Assembly: GCA_031082425.1 (NCBI GenBank)
Contig: JAVHLB010000004.1
Coordinates: 186,001-250,000, forward strand
DNA: 64,000 bases
Source: Candidatus Edwardsbacteria bacterium
Lineage (GTDB): Bacteria > Edwardsbacteria > AC1 > EtOH8
Direction of reading: 5' to 3'
The translations under genes were made by a program, and so were the position numbers. Under the pieces are notes generated by a model. The model ran no database searches. It saw nothing but the letters and a program-made list of their open reading frames with translations, and was not told where the DNA came from. This document shows, piece after piece, positions 51,909 through 59,870 of this stretch (position 1 is the first letter of the stretch; each line of letters opens with the position of its first letter).

Positions 51909-53030
51909 TCAATCCTCGATCAGCTCCACATTGGCCCGGGGGACCACCGCCTTGGCGCCGTCCTCGAATGTCACCTCCAGCACCCGGGCGTGGCTCTCGG
52001 ATTCCAACTGCTGCAGTTCGTGGGGCAGGGCCGACACCTTGCCGATCTTGCCGAAGTACGGCTGGCGGATCACCCGGATGGCGCTGCCGATCTCCATGCC
52101 CCCGGCCTCCTTGACGGCCTCGCTGCCGGCATCCTGGCTGCCCAGGGGGATGATCACTTCGGGGCGCATCACGCCGGCCCTGATCTGGGTGGCCCCGTTG
52201 ACCGAAGCTTTTAGCCCCTGCTTGGACTTGAGCAGTTTGAAGGTCTTGCCGGCCATGCTCATCTGGCCGAAGCCCTCGGTGACCACCAGGGTCAGCCCCA
52301 CCTCCTCATGCCCGGTGATGGCCACCCCGATGTCGTATCCCATCAGTTTCTTCAGATCGGCATCGTCGATGCCGCCCACCACCACCGCCTTGACGCCCAC
52401 CTCGGCCGCCTTCTTCAGGGCGCCGTATCTGATCAGCGATCCGCCGACCACCACCTTCCCTTTGCAGTCGGGGGTCAGCATCTCCACGGTCAGCTCCTGT
52501 GAGGGGTCGGCCGCCACCACCTTGATATCTCCGTTGGTCTCCCCGCCCACTCCGAAGATGCCCTGGATGAAGCTGCCGAAAGCCTCCACCGTGGCCCCCT
52601 CGGACTCGCTGACCTCGGTCACCTGCCCGTCGATGTAGGCCTTGATCTGGACCGGCATGGGCGGCTCCCGCAGGATCACCTGCCCGGTGATGCTGGAGAC
52701 GGACTCCAGGGTCCCGGCCACCGGGGCCTTGCAGCTGCTCTTGAACAGACCGAAGAACCCCTTGCTCTCGGCCAGGGTCTCATCCTTGGCCACCGGGTCG
52801 CCGATCTTTTTCATCATGTGGGAGGGCACATCCTCGGCCAGCAGGCCCAAGAGCCCGGAGACGTTCACCGGCTGGACGTTGCCCGGCAGCTCGGTCCTGG
52901 CCACTATCTGGTCGGAGCCCACCTTGTCTCCCTTTTTGACGATCACCTGGCCCTTCAGGGGAAGGCGGCGGTCTTTCTTGATCAGGGTCTTCTCGGTTAC
53001 CTTCAGTCCCGGGGTATATGCGTGTGCCAT
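51909..53030 (-). CDS. Barrel-sandwich (biotinyl/lipoyl-like) protein of the MutL/DUF6754 operon
   Basis: A 373-residue soluble protein. Residues 15-135 resemble the RnfC/NqrA-type barrel-sandwich: PLKGQVIVKKGDKV, KSSCKAPVAGTLESVSSITG and VILREP. The rest has a Rossmann-like section (VVGGSLIRYGALKKAAEVGV, KAVVVGGIDDADLKKLMGYD), then IGSAIRVIRQPYFGKIGKV and RANVELIED, a KOW-like end. No attachment lysine of the MKM type is seen. It probably binds a partner in the membrane complex; the job is unknown. It lies between the MutL-type gene and the DUF6754 gene. Confidence 0.7.
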   Translation of the reverse strand: MAHAYTPGLKVTEKTLIKKDRRLPLKGQVIVKKGDKVGSDQIVARTELPGNVQPVNVSGLLGLLAEDVPSHMMKKIGDPVAKDETLAESKGFFGLFKSSCKAPVAGTLESVSSITGQVILREPPMPVQIKAYIDGQVTEVSESEGATVEAFGSFIQGIFGVGGETNGDIKVVAADPSQELTVEMLTPDCKGKVVVGGSLIRYGALKKAAEVGVKAVVVGGIDDADLKKLMGYDIGVAITGHEEVGLTLVVTEGFGQMSMAGKTFKLLKSKQGLKASVNGATQIRAGVMRPEVIIPLGSQDAGSEAVKEAGGMEIGSAIRVIRQPYFGKIGKVSALPHELQQLESESHARVLEVTFEDGAKAVVPRANVELIED

Positions 53031-53050
53031 AGTGTATTTCCTTATTGTTG

Positions 53051-53107
53051 GGGCAATTCATGAATTGCCCTTACGTTATTCGGTTGGGACACGGCCTGTC
53101 GTGTCCT
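53051..53107. repeat. Double palindrome repeat, copy 2
   Basis: GGGCAATTCATGAATTGCCC (53051-53070) is identical to the copy at 7931. It is followed by GGGACACGGCCTGTCGTGTCC and the same CTTAC tail. The short spacer between the palindromes differs. It lies in the 127-bp gap inside the MutL-type operon. Confidence 0.8.
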
Positions 53108-53129
53108 TACAATTATCTTTTTTAACCGC

Positions 53130-53157
53130 GGCCCTCTCCGCAATTGGGAGGGGTCAT
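53130..53157. repeat. C-rich/G-rich hairpin repeat at a gene 3' end, copy 1
   Basis: GCCCTCTCCGCAATTGGGAG followed by GGGTC, abutting the stop codon of the MutL-type gene. The CCCTCTCC and GGGAGGGG arms pair. It is the shortest member of the family at 55092, 56966 and 59871. Confidence 0.6.
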
Positions 53158-54975
53158 TTATTTGGGATACACCCCTAACGCCTGGTTCCACTCGGTCAGC
53201 TTTTTGATCCTCTCCTTCTTGTCCTCGGGGATCACCAGCGGCCGGCCCCGGCCGTCGATGATCAGCCCCACCGTCCCGCCCTCCAGGTCAACCTCCATCT
53301 CCTTGCCCTTGCCGGCTCCGATATCGAAGCCCTTGGCCGGTACCACCACCGCCTTCAACTTTTCGGCCAGCGGGATCAGCTTCATCTGGCCGACCTTGAC
53401 GTTCTCCTCGACCACCGAGCCGTCCTCCCTGGTGTATTTGACGGTGACGCAGTTCTGGCCCTCCTTGCCCTGTCCGGTGGGGCAGATGCAGGAGCCCAGG
53501 CGCACCAGGCAATCCTTGAGGAAGACCTCGTTGGCCGCCTTGGCGTGGACCGTGGAAAGCACCCCCAAATGCGGGGCCATGAAGATGGAATCCACCGCCA
53601 TGGTGGTGATGCCCTCGGGCTGGAAGGCGTCGATCATCATCAGGGCCGACTGCACCCGGCGCGGGGCGTGCGACAGCACCCCTCCGGAGCCGATCAGGAT
53701 CTTCAGGTCCATCATGTTGATCAGGGTCTCGCCGGAGCCGGTCTGCTCGAAGGCGTCGGAGATGGTCCGCTCCTGCTGGACCCCCTTGAGCCCCACCGCC
53801 ATCGATTTGTGCTGGACGAAGGCCAGCCTCAGGGCCTCGCGGGAGATGGCCTGCTCGATCTGCAGCTCCTCCTGGGTCTGGGGGATGGTGGTGGGGCGGA
53901 TCATCTTGTTGCGGATCCGGTTCCGGACCTCGGCCTCATCCATCTCGAACGGCACCCAGCGCATGATGTTGGCGATGCCGGCCTCGGCCAGCACGTTGGA
54001 GATGGAGTAGCTCATCCCCAGGTTGGCCGAGACGGTGCGGTTGAAGACGTCGCTGTCGGTGCCCTTGTCGAAGAACACCGAGAAGACGTCGGTGGTGGCC
54101 CCGCCGATATCCACCCCCACCGCCGCGATATGCTCGGCCTTGGCCAGGGATTGGATCATCAGCCCCACCGCGCCGGGGGTGGGCATGATCGGCACCTCAT
54201 GGGCCATGGCCATCAGTTTTTTATAGCCCGGGGCGTGGGCCATCACGTGTTCCATGAAGACGTCGTGGATGGCGTCGCGGGCCGGGGTCAGGTTCTCGCG
54301 CTCCAGCACCGGGCGCAGGTTGTCCTTGATCAGCAGGGCGGTCTTGGATTCCAGGGTCTTGGTGATGATCTCCCGGGCGTCCTTGTTCCCGGCGTAGATC
54401 ACCGGCAGGCGGTAGCTGGTCCCGAAGCGGGGCTTGGGGTCGGCCGCCGCGATCAGCTCGGCCATCTCGGCCACGTGGGTGACCGTCCCCCCGTCGATGC
54501 CGCCGGACAGCAGGATCATGTCCGGCCGCAGGTGGCGGATCCTTTCGATCCGCTGGTGCGGCAGGCGGCCGTCGTTGGAGGCCAGCACGTCCATCACGAT
54601 GGCCCCGGCCCCCAGGGCCGCCCGGGCGGCCGATTCGCCGGTCATGGATTTGACCACTCCGGCCACCATCATCTGCAGGCCGCCACCGGCCGAGGAGGTG
54701 GACATGTAGATGTCCACCCCGTTCAGGCCCTCGGCCGGGGTGATGATGTCGTCGCCGTTGAGTATCTTGCGGCCCGACAGCTCCTCCACCTCGCGCACCG
54801 AGTTGAGCACCCCCTTGGTGACGTCCTCGAAGGGCTTCTCCACCGTGGTGGGGGCCTCGCCCCGGGTGGTCTGGCGGTATTCGCCGTTCTTGTATTCGAT
54901 CAGGATCGCCTTGGTGGTGGTGCTGCCGCAGTCGGTGATCAGGATCGTTTTAAGCTTGTTGGGATCAACTGCCAT
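53158..54975 (-). CDS. MutL-type (glutamate mutase L-like) ASKHA-fold ATPase
   Basis: A 605-residue protein of the GlmL/MutL family, with actin/hexokinase-fold nucleotide-binding motifs: LITDCGSTTTKAILIEYK near the start and VGVDIGGATTDVFSVFF near residue 290. ILLSGGIDGGTV and KILIGSGGVLSHAP are further glycine loops. Relatives sit beside cobalamin-dependent mutases and are thought to assist or reactivate them; no mutase or B12 protein is in this window. Instead it is the first large gene of a membrane-protein operon. The last 150 residues, with CICPTGQGKEGQNC, are less typical. Confidence 0.85.
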   Translation of the reverse strand: MAVDPNKLKTILITDCGSTTTKAILIEYKNGEYRQTTRGEAPTTVEKPFEDVTKGVLNSVREVEELSGRKILNGDDIITPAEGLNGVDIYMSTSSAGGGLQMMVAGVVKSMTGESAARAALGAGAIVMDVLASNDGRLPHQRIERIRHLRPDMILLSGGIDGGTVTHVAEMAELIAAADPKPRFGTSYRLPVIYAGNKDAREIITKTLESKTALLIKDNLRPVLERENLTPARDAIHDVFMEHVMAHAPGYKKLMAMAHEVPIMPTPGAVGLMIQSLAKAEHIAAVGVDIGGATTDVFSVFFDKGTDSDVFNRTVSANLGMSYSISNVLAEAGIANIMRWVPFEMDEAEVRNRIRNKMIRPTTIPQTQEELQIEQAISREALRLAFVQHKSMAVGLKGVQQERTISDAFEQTGSGETLINMMDLKILIGSGGVLSHAPRRVQSALMMIDAFQPEGITTMAVDSIFMAPHLGVLSTVHAKAANEVFLKDCLVRLGSCICPTGQGKEGQNCVTVKYTREDGSVVEENVKVGQMKLIPLAEKLKAVVVPAKGFDIGAGKGKEMEVDLEGGTVGLIIDGRGRPLVIPEDKKERIKKLTEWNQALGVYPK

Positions 54976-55019
54976 CGTCGTCTCCTAATGGGTTATATGA
55001 ATTAGATTTATTTTTTCAC

Positions 55020-55125
55020 TGTCATTCCTGCAACAGCAGGAATCCAGGGTACTGATTGGACACGGATTAACACAGATTTTTTAGCACCTTTCCTTCTCCG
55101 CATCGGGGAGGGCTAGGAAGGGGTC
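55020..55125. repeat. Mosaic of three short repeat types
   Basis: The 176-bp gap between the 132-residue gene and the MutL-type gene is almost all repeat-like: an ATTCCTGC..GCAGGAAT hairpin (55024-55043), then GGACACGGATTAACACAGAT (55058-55077), then a C-rich/G-rich hairpin CTTCTCCGCATCGGGGAGGG with an AAGGGGTC tail (55093-55125). No gene is present. Confidence 0.6.
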
Positions 55126-55151
55126 TGTTTCTGGCGAAGTGTCTTTCACCC

Positions 55152-55550
55152 CTACTTTATACCGATTTTGCTTTTGATCTTCTCCCACCAGGTCTTCCTG
55201 CCCTCGGCTTTTCTCAGCTTCCTGGATTCGTCCTTCTCGGCCTTTTCCCGGGCCTGCCACTCGGCCTCCTGGCGCTCGATCTCCTGCAGCAGCAGTTCCA
55301 CGTTCTCCCGGTCCTCCATCAGCACCGCGAATTCGTCGTACTCCCTGCGGTTCAGAAAGGCCTGGACCATGGGCTGGAAGAAGATCAGGGCCTGGCTGCC
55401 GATGAAGGTCAGCGGCTTGACCGATTCCAGGAACATGATGGCCGGGACGGTCAGCTTGCGCTTGACCACCTGGTTGGCGATCTTGGCCAGAAGTTCCTTG
55501 GCCCGTTCCGGGCTGACCTCACTTAGATCGGAGATGGTGGAATTTGACAT
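55152..55550 (-). CDS. Small helical protein heading the MutL/DUF6754 operon
   Basis: A 132-residue protein I do not recognise. An amphipathic helix (ERAKELLAKIANQVVKRKL) is followed by a hydrophobic segment (VPAIMFLESVKPLTFIGSQA) that could lie in or on the membrane, then a charged coiled-coil tail rich in Glu, Lys and Arg ending KWWEKIK-like (KTWWEKIKSKIGIK). It is upstream of and in line with the MutL-type gene, 176 bases away, and may act as a peripheral subunit. Confidence 0.72.
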   Translation of the reverse strand: MSNSTISDLSEVSPERAKELLAKIANQVVKRKLTVPAIMFLESVKPLTFIGSQALIFFQPMVQAFLNRREYDEFAVLMEDRENVELLLQEIERQEAEWQAREKAEKDESRKLRKAEGRKTWWEKIKSKIGIK

Positions 55551-55583
55551 GATGCCTTTTATACCAAAATATTGATACTTAAA

Positions 55584-55646
55584 CTTCCCCTCTAACCAAG
55601 AGGGGTTTAGGGGTGTGTCTCCCCTCTAATAAGAGGGGTTGGGAGT
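55584..55646. repeat. Tandem CCCCTCT/AGAGGGG hairpins
   Basis: Two hairpins in a row: CCCCTCTAACCAAGAGGGG and CCCCTCTAATAAGAGGGG, joined by TTTAGGGGTGTGTCT. The second ends four bases or so before the stop codon of the LVIVD gene. They may act as a terminator for that gene, although no T-run follows. Confidence 0.75.
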
Positions 55647-55649
55647 TTG

Positions 55650-56900
55650 TCACCGTACTATCACCATCTTCCCGGTGGCCGTCTGTCCATTTGATTCCAG
55701 CCGCGCCAGGTAAACCCCGCTGGCCACTTTCCGGTTGCCGGCATCCCGGCCGTTCCACTGTAAACCGTAAACCCCTGCACTTTTGAACTCATTGGCCAGC
55801 GTCCTTACTTCCTGTCCCAGCAGGTTGTATACTTTTAACGAAGTCATTCCGTTTTGGGGTATCTGATAATTTATCTGATTGCCCGCCACATTCAACTTTA
55901 AACTTTCAACGTTGAACTTAGTCTCGCCGACTTGCTCGTTCGCTATTCCCGCCGCACCGTAGCCCTGGTAAATACCCAGCCCGGCAGATCCATTCGCCAG
56001 GCAAATCAAACTGTCGGCAAAAGCCACGCCATAGGCATCACCAGTCGTGTTGTAGTAACCTGACTGGGTTGGCAATGCCGGCGCGCTGATGTTGATTACC
56101 CGCAGGCCGGAATCCATATCCGCCACATAAGCGTTGTTGCCGGCCACGCTCACAAAGTTGGCATAAACTGCCGTATTGTAATATCCTGTTTCGGCGGGGC
56201 TGGCCGGATCGCTGACATTGATTATTCGCAAGCCGCCAGCGGCATCGGCCACGTAAGCATAATTGCCCGATATCGCCACTCCGCTTGCATTGCCGGGTGT
56301 GTCGTAGAAGCCGACTTCGGTCGGGCTGGCCGGATCACTGACATCAATCACCCGCAGTCCGTAACCACCATCTGCCACATAGGCGTAACTGCCAAATACC
56401 GCCACGCTATAAGCATAGCCAGGGGTGTCATAGAAGCCCTCCTCGGCCGGGCTGGCCGGATCGCTGACATCGACCACCCGCAGGCCGGAACTCCGGTCCG
56501 CCACGTAAGCGTAATTGCCTGATACTGAGACGCCCCGGGCGCCCCCGGGAGTAATGTAAGCGCCGGTTAAAGTCGGGCTTCCCGGTATGCTGATGTTGAT
56601 TATCCTCAGGCCGGAATCTACATCAGCAATATAAGCATAACTGCCGGATACCGCCACACTCCGCCCTCCCCCCGGTGTGTCATAGAAGCCTACCTCGACG
56701 GGATTGGCCGGAGAACTGAGGTCAACTATCCTCAGGCCAGAAATCCCATCCGCTACGTAGGCATAGCTGCCCGATATTGTCACTCCAAAACAATCACCCG
56801 GCGTGTTATAAACGCCCACCGTCCTGACATTGGAACTGTCCTGGGCCAAAACTTGACCAGACAGACCGAGTGCAACCGCAAGAAGAATCTTTGCCTTCAT
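55650..56900 (-). CDS. Secreted LVIVD-repeat beta-propeller with C-terminal sorting domain
   Basis: A 416-residue exported protein with a 19-residue signal peptide. Seven or eight repeats of about 43 residues follow, each with a VGFYDTPG..., VAVSGSYAYVAD and GLRVIDVSDPASP pattern: LVIVD-type propeller blades. Residues 325-338 (VGETKFNVESLKLN) are encoded by a heptamer array. A FlgD/type-IX-like domain ends the protein (TSLKVYNLLGQEVRTL, GVYLARL, KMVIVR). It probably sits outside the cell and binds other proteins or glycans. A GGAGGT site precedes its ATG. Confidence 0.88.
   Translation of the reverse strand: MKAKILLAVALGLSGQVLAQDSSNVRTVGVYNTPGDCFGVTISGSYAYVADGISGLRIVDLSSPANPVEVGFYDTPGGGRSVAVSGSYAYIADVDSGLRIINISIPGSPTLTGAYITPGGARGVSVSGNYAYVADRSSGLRVVDVSDPASPAEEGFYDTPGYAYSVAVFGSYAYVADGGYGLRVIDVSDPASPTEVGFYDTPGNASGVAISGNYAYVADAAGGLRIINVSDPASPAETGYYNTAVYANFVSVAGNNAYVADMDSGLRVINISAPALPTQSGYYNTTGDAYGVAFADSLICLANGSAGLGIYQGYGAAGIANEQVGETKFNVESLKLNVAGNQINYQIPQNGMTSLKVYNLLGQEVRTLANEFKSAGVYGLQWNGRDAGNRKVASGVYLARLESNGQTATGKMVIVR
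55891..55918. repeat. Tandem heptamer array inside the LVIVD gene (4 units)
   Basis: Four 7-bp units on the plus strand: TTCAACT, TTAAACT, TTCAACG, TTGAACT. It encodes the linker between propeller and sorting domain. Confidence 0.8.
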
Positions 56901-56965
56901 GGCCGCACCTCCGTTATTTACAGTTGAAAACTGTTTGAACCGGCTCGAGCTGTTTCAAATCTATT

Positions 56966-57004
56966 TACCCTCTCCGCATCGGGGAGGGATTTAAGGGAGG
57001 GGTC
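56966..57004. repeat. C-rich/G-rich hairpin repeat at a gene 3' end, copy 3
   Basis: ACCCTCTCCGCATCGGGGAG followed by GGATTTAAGGGAGGGGTC. It touches the stop codon of gcvPB. The arms CCCTCTCC and GGGGAGGG pair. Confidence 0.7.
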
Positions 57005-58479
57005 TACAGACACTTCCCTGAATATCTTAGCTTCGGCTCCTTGACCGCCTTGACGTCGTCCAGCCGGCCGATGGGCGTATTGTTGGGCGCGCTCTTTACA
57101 ATTTCGGGATTGGTTTCGATCTCTTCCGCTATCTTCTTCATGGCGTCGATGAAGGCGTCCAGCGTTTCCCGGCTCTCGGTCTCGGTGGGCTCGATCATGA
57201 TGGCCTCGGGCACGATCAGCGGGAAATAGATGGTCGGGGCGTGATAGCCGTAATCCAGCAGCCGCTTGGCGATGTCCAGGGTCTTGACCCCCTTCTCCCG
57301 GAACTTGGTTCCGGAGAAAACGCACTCATGCTTGCAGTGGGCCTTGTAGGGCAGGTCGTAGATCCCCTCCAGCGAGCGCATGATGTAGTTGGCATTGATG
57401 ATGGCGTTCTCCGAGGCCGCCCGGACGCCCTCCGGCCCCAGCATCCGCAGGTAGGTGTAGGCCTTGACCATCACCAGGAAATTGCCGAAGAAGGAATGGA
57501 CCTTGCCGATGCTGTCGGGCCGGTCGTAGTTCAAATAATATTCGGTTTCCCGATTTTCGCTTTTCGCTTCTCGAGCCCCGATCGTGGGGACCGGAAGGAA
57601 TGGCTCCAGCGCCTTGGTGCAGGCCACCCCGCCCCCGCCCGGGCCGCCGCCGCCGTGGGGCGTGGCGAAGGTCTTGTGCAGGTTGAAGTGCATGGCGTCG
57701 ATGCCCATGTCGCCGGGCCGGACGATGCCCATCAGGGCGTTGAGGTTGGCTCCGTCCATGAACACCAGGCCGCCGACATCGTGGACCATTTTGGTGGCGG
57801 TGCAGATGTTCTTTTCGAACAGCCCCAGGGTGTTGGGATTGGTCAGCATCAGGGCCGCCACCTCGTTATCCAGGTGGGCTTTCAGGTCCTCGGGGTCCAG
57901 TAGCCCCTGGGCATTGGATCTTATCTGGACCGACTGGTAGCCGCAGATGGTGGCCGAGGCCGGGTTGGTGCCGTGGGCCGAGTCGGGGATCAGTATCTTC
58001 TTTCTGGGATTTCCGTTCTTGGCATGGTAGGCCCGGATCATCATCAGGGCGGTCAGCTCGCCGTGGGCCCCGGCCACCGGCTGCAGGGTGATGGCCTCCA
58101 GCCCGGCGATCCGGCACAGTTGGCCGCCCAGGTCTTTCATCAGCCGCAGGGCCCCCTGCAGGTCCGCCTGGTCCTGCATTGGATGCAGCCCGGTGAAGCC
58201 AGGCAGGCGGGACATATCCTCGTTGACCTTGGGGTTGTATTTCATGGTGCAGGAGCCCAGCGGGTAAAAACCCTTGTCCACATGGTGGTTCAGGGTGGAC
58301 AGCCGGACGAAGTGGCGCATCACGTCTATCTCCGAGACCTGGGGCAGGCAGGACAGTTCCGGTCGCAAATATTTCTCGGGGATCATCTGGCTGACGGGCT
58401 TGACGGGCACATCGCAGGCCGGCAGGGGATGCCCCTTGCGGCCGGCGGATGACAGTTCAAAAATGCTCTTCTCGATCAT
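57004..58479 (-). CDS. gcvPB: Glycine dehydrogenase (decarboxylating) subunit 2
   Basis: A 491-residue PLP-dependent beta subunit of the glycine cleavage P-protein. Motifs: FYPLGSCTMKYNPK, LQPVAGAHGELT, PDSAHGTNPAS, MDGANLNA and the PLP-lysine in HFNLHKTFATPHGGGGPGGG (Lys269). It works with GcvPA, GcvH, GcvT and lipoamide dehydrogenase, none of which is in the window, so this subunit stands alone. Residues 302-314 (REAKSENRETEYY) are encoded by a heptamer array and replace the usual loop before YYLNYDRP. Promoter at 58518. Confidence 0.95.
   Translation of the reverse strand: MIEKSIFELSSAGRKGHPLPACDVPVKPVSQMIPEKYLRPELSCLPQVSEIDVMRHFVRLSTLNHHVDKGFYPLGSCTMKYNPKVNEDMSRLPGFTGLHPMQDQADLQGALRLMKDLGGQLCRIAGLEAITLQPVAGAHGELTALMMIRAYHAKNGNPRKKILIPDSAHGTNPASATICGYQSVQIRSNAQGLLDPEDLKAHLDNEVAALMLTNPNTLGLFEKNICTATKMVHDVGGLVFMDGANLNALMGIVRPGDMGIDAMHFNLHKTFATPHGGGGPGGGGVACTKALEPFLPVPTIGAREAKSENRETEYYLNYDRPDSIGKVHSFFGNFLVMVKAYTYLRMLGPEGVRAASENAIINANYIMRSLEGIYDLPYKAHCKHECVFSGTKFREKGVKTLDIAKRLLDYGYHAPTIYFPLIVPEAIMIEPTETESRETLDAFIDAMKKIAEEIETNPEIVKSAPNNTPIGRLDDVKAVKEPKLRYSGKCL
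57541..57575. repeat. Tandem heptamer array inside gcvPB (5 units)
   Basis: Five 7-bp units on the plus strand: TTCGGTT, TCCCGAT, two TTTCGCT, TCTCGAG. It lies in a surface loop coding region of GcvPB. Confidence 0.75.
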
Positions 58480-58517
58480 GGAAATCCTTTAAACAATGTG
58501 TTGTAGCATAACAGCAT

Positions 58518-58547
58518 AGGATATCATTAAAGAGTGGATGATGTCAA
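58518..58547 (-). promoter_or_regulatory. Sigma-70-type promoter of gcvPB
   Basis: On the minus strand a perfect TTGACA (58547-58542), an 18-base spacer and TATCCT (58523-58518). Transcription would start about 30 bases before the gcvPB ATG. Confidence 0.65.
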
Positions 58548-58604
58548 GATAAAATTATGGTTGCTTAATGCATCACTTACCAGCTTCAAAATCATTAGTA
58601 TAGA

Positions 58605-58632
58605 TCAAAAAAGCGCCCTTATGGGCGCTTTT
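58605..58632 (-). terminator. Intrinsic terminator after the 84-residue protein gene
   Basis: AAGCGCCC and GGGCGCTT form a stem with a short loop at 58611-58630; on the minus strand a run of T follows (AAAAAA on the plus strand, 58605-58612). It lies just after the stop codon of the small gene and ends the TPR transcript. Confidence 0.88.
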
Positions 58633-58638
58633 AATTTA

Positions 58639-58893
58639 TCACTCCGCTGGTGGTGCTGGGGGCTTATAAACGTTCTGGATCCCGGGATCCACCGCCTTAA
58701 CAGCATTTTCTGCTTCCGCCAGGGAATCATAGGTTCCAAAAGCTCCGGCAATGGCAAACTCATCGATGGATTTTTCCGAAGTATAATACCAGATATTATT
58801 CTCTTTAAGGGCATTGGAATTCTGGTAGGCCTGTTCCGTCGTTGGATGAACAATATATTTCTTTCCGGCTAACCTTATACCAATATAAATCAT
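58639..58893 (-). CDS. Small hypothetical protein
   Basis: An 84-residue protein without recognised family. It reads like a compact alpha/beta domain (MIYIGIRLAGKKYIVHPTTE, NIWYYTSEKSIDEFAIAGAF) with a Pro-rich tail. Its ATG overlaps the TPR stop (ATGA) and its GGAGGTGAAA site lies inside the TPR gene, so the two are translated together. The codon use is A+T-rich like the TPR gene. Confidence 0.72.
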   Translation of the reverse strand: MIYIGIRLAGKKYIVHPTTEQAYQNSNALKENNIWYYTSEKSIDEFAIAGAFGTYDSLAEAENAVKAVDPGIQNVYKPPAPPAE

Positions 58894-59837
58894 CTTTTTT
58901 CACCTCCTTTCAAAACAAATTGAATTTCTTCGATAAGCCTTTTAGCTTCGTTTTTTATTCCCACAATGTTTACATCTTGTGAAATGACTTTATCTAAGTA
59001 GATCATTGCCTCCCGATCATCCTTCATTCTATGGCAGACATCACCGATGTTTAAAAGGGCCACAACTTTCATAAAGGTCATATTCTGTTGAACGGCTAGG
59101 TTATGGCATTCTTTAAACAATTCTTTTGCTTTAGGATAATCGTCTCTGTTGTAGTATTCTAATCCTATATCACACAATATATTAACCATACTGCTCTTTT
59201 CGCCAATTTCCCGGGAGAGTGAAAATGCCTTGTTAAAATACTCTATACTTCCTTCATGATTCCCCATTTCACGCATTGCTTTTCCGCATACTTGGTAAGC
59301 TCTTATTAGGTTGACTTTATTTGTCAATAATAATAATTTCCCTTGGATCAGCTTTAAGGCTTCACTATATTTTTCGATACTTATAAGATTATCCGCTATG
59401 TTCAACAATACTGCATTAACGCCGTTTTCTTCTTCAAGATTATTATATATTTCAAGTGATTTATTAAATAATTCACTCGCTTCCTGGAATTTTTCCTTAT
59501 ATTGGAAAGTTTTGCCTAATTGCCGATAGCAATACGCCATGCCTTCACTGCCATTATTTTTTCTATACAAAGCTAAAGAATCATGGAATCTTGTTTCTGC
59601 CTTTTCAAAGTCGCTTTGGTGCAAATAAACATTCCCTATTTGACCTATAGCTTTTGCTTCTCTTTTTTCGTCCTTTAATTTTTCGCTGACGAATAAGTTC
59701 CTGCTAAAATCAGACAAAGCCTGATCGTAATTACCTATCAAATGGTGCACCTCTCCCCGACTCTCGTAAATATCGGAGATATTGCCGTGTGGGTTCAGGT
59801 AAAACTTTTCCCAGAATATTTTCCTCGCGGTATTCAT
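58890..59837 (-). CDS. Tetratricopeptide-repeat protein, A+T-rich
   Basis: A 315-residue protein composed of about seven TPR units (for example GEVHHLIGNYDQALSDFSRN, GNVYLHQSDFEKAETRFHDS, GLEYYNRDDYPKAKELFKEC). There is no signal peptide or output domain. It looks like a LGN/Rapsyn-type adaptor. Base composition is clearly lower in G+C than all neighbours, together with the 84-residue gene, which suggests acquisition from another source. Partners are unknown. Confidence 0.82.
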   Translation of the reverse strand: MNTARKIFWEKFYLNPHGNISDIYESRGEVHHLIGNYDQALSDFSRNLFVSEKLKDEKREAKAIGQIGNVYLHQSDFEKAETRFHDSLALYRKNNGSEGMAYCYRQLGKTFQYKEKFQEASELFNKSLEIYNNLEEENGVNAVLLNIADNLISIEKYSEALKLIQGKLLLLTNKVNLIRAYQVCGKAMREMGNHEGSIEYFNKAFSLSREIGEKSSMVNILCDIGLEYYNRDDYPKAKELFKECHNLAVQQNMTFMKVVALLNIGDVCHRMKDDREAMIYLDKVISQDVNIVGIKNEAKRLIEEIQFVLKGGEKR

Positions 59838-59870
59838 CGATGATTTCTTTATTTTGCAATCATAATATAT

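Noticed and set aside
53545..55005. A 486-codon plus-strand frame opposite the MutL-type gene
   Set aside because: Its product is a low-complexity His/Gly/Gln-rich shadow of the real gene and has no ribosome-binding site.
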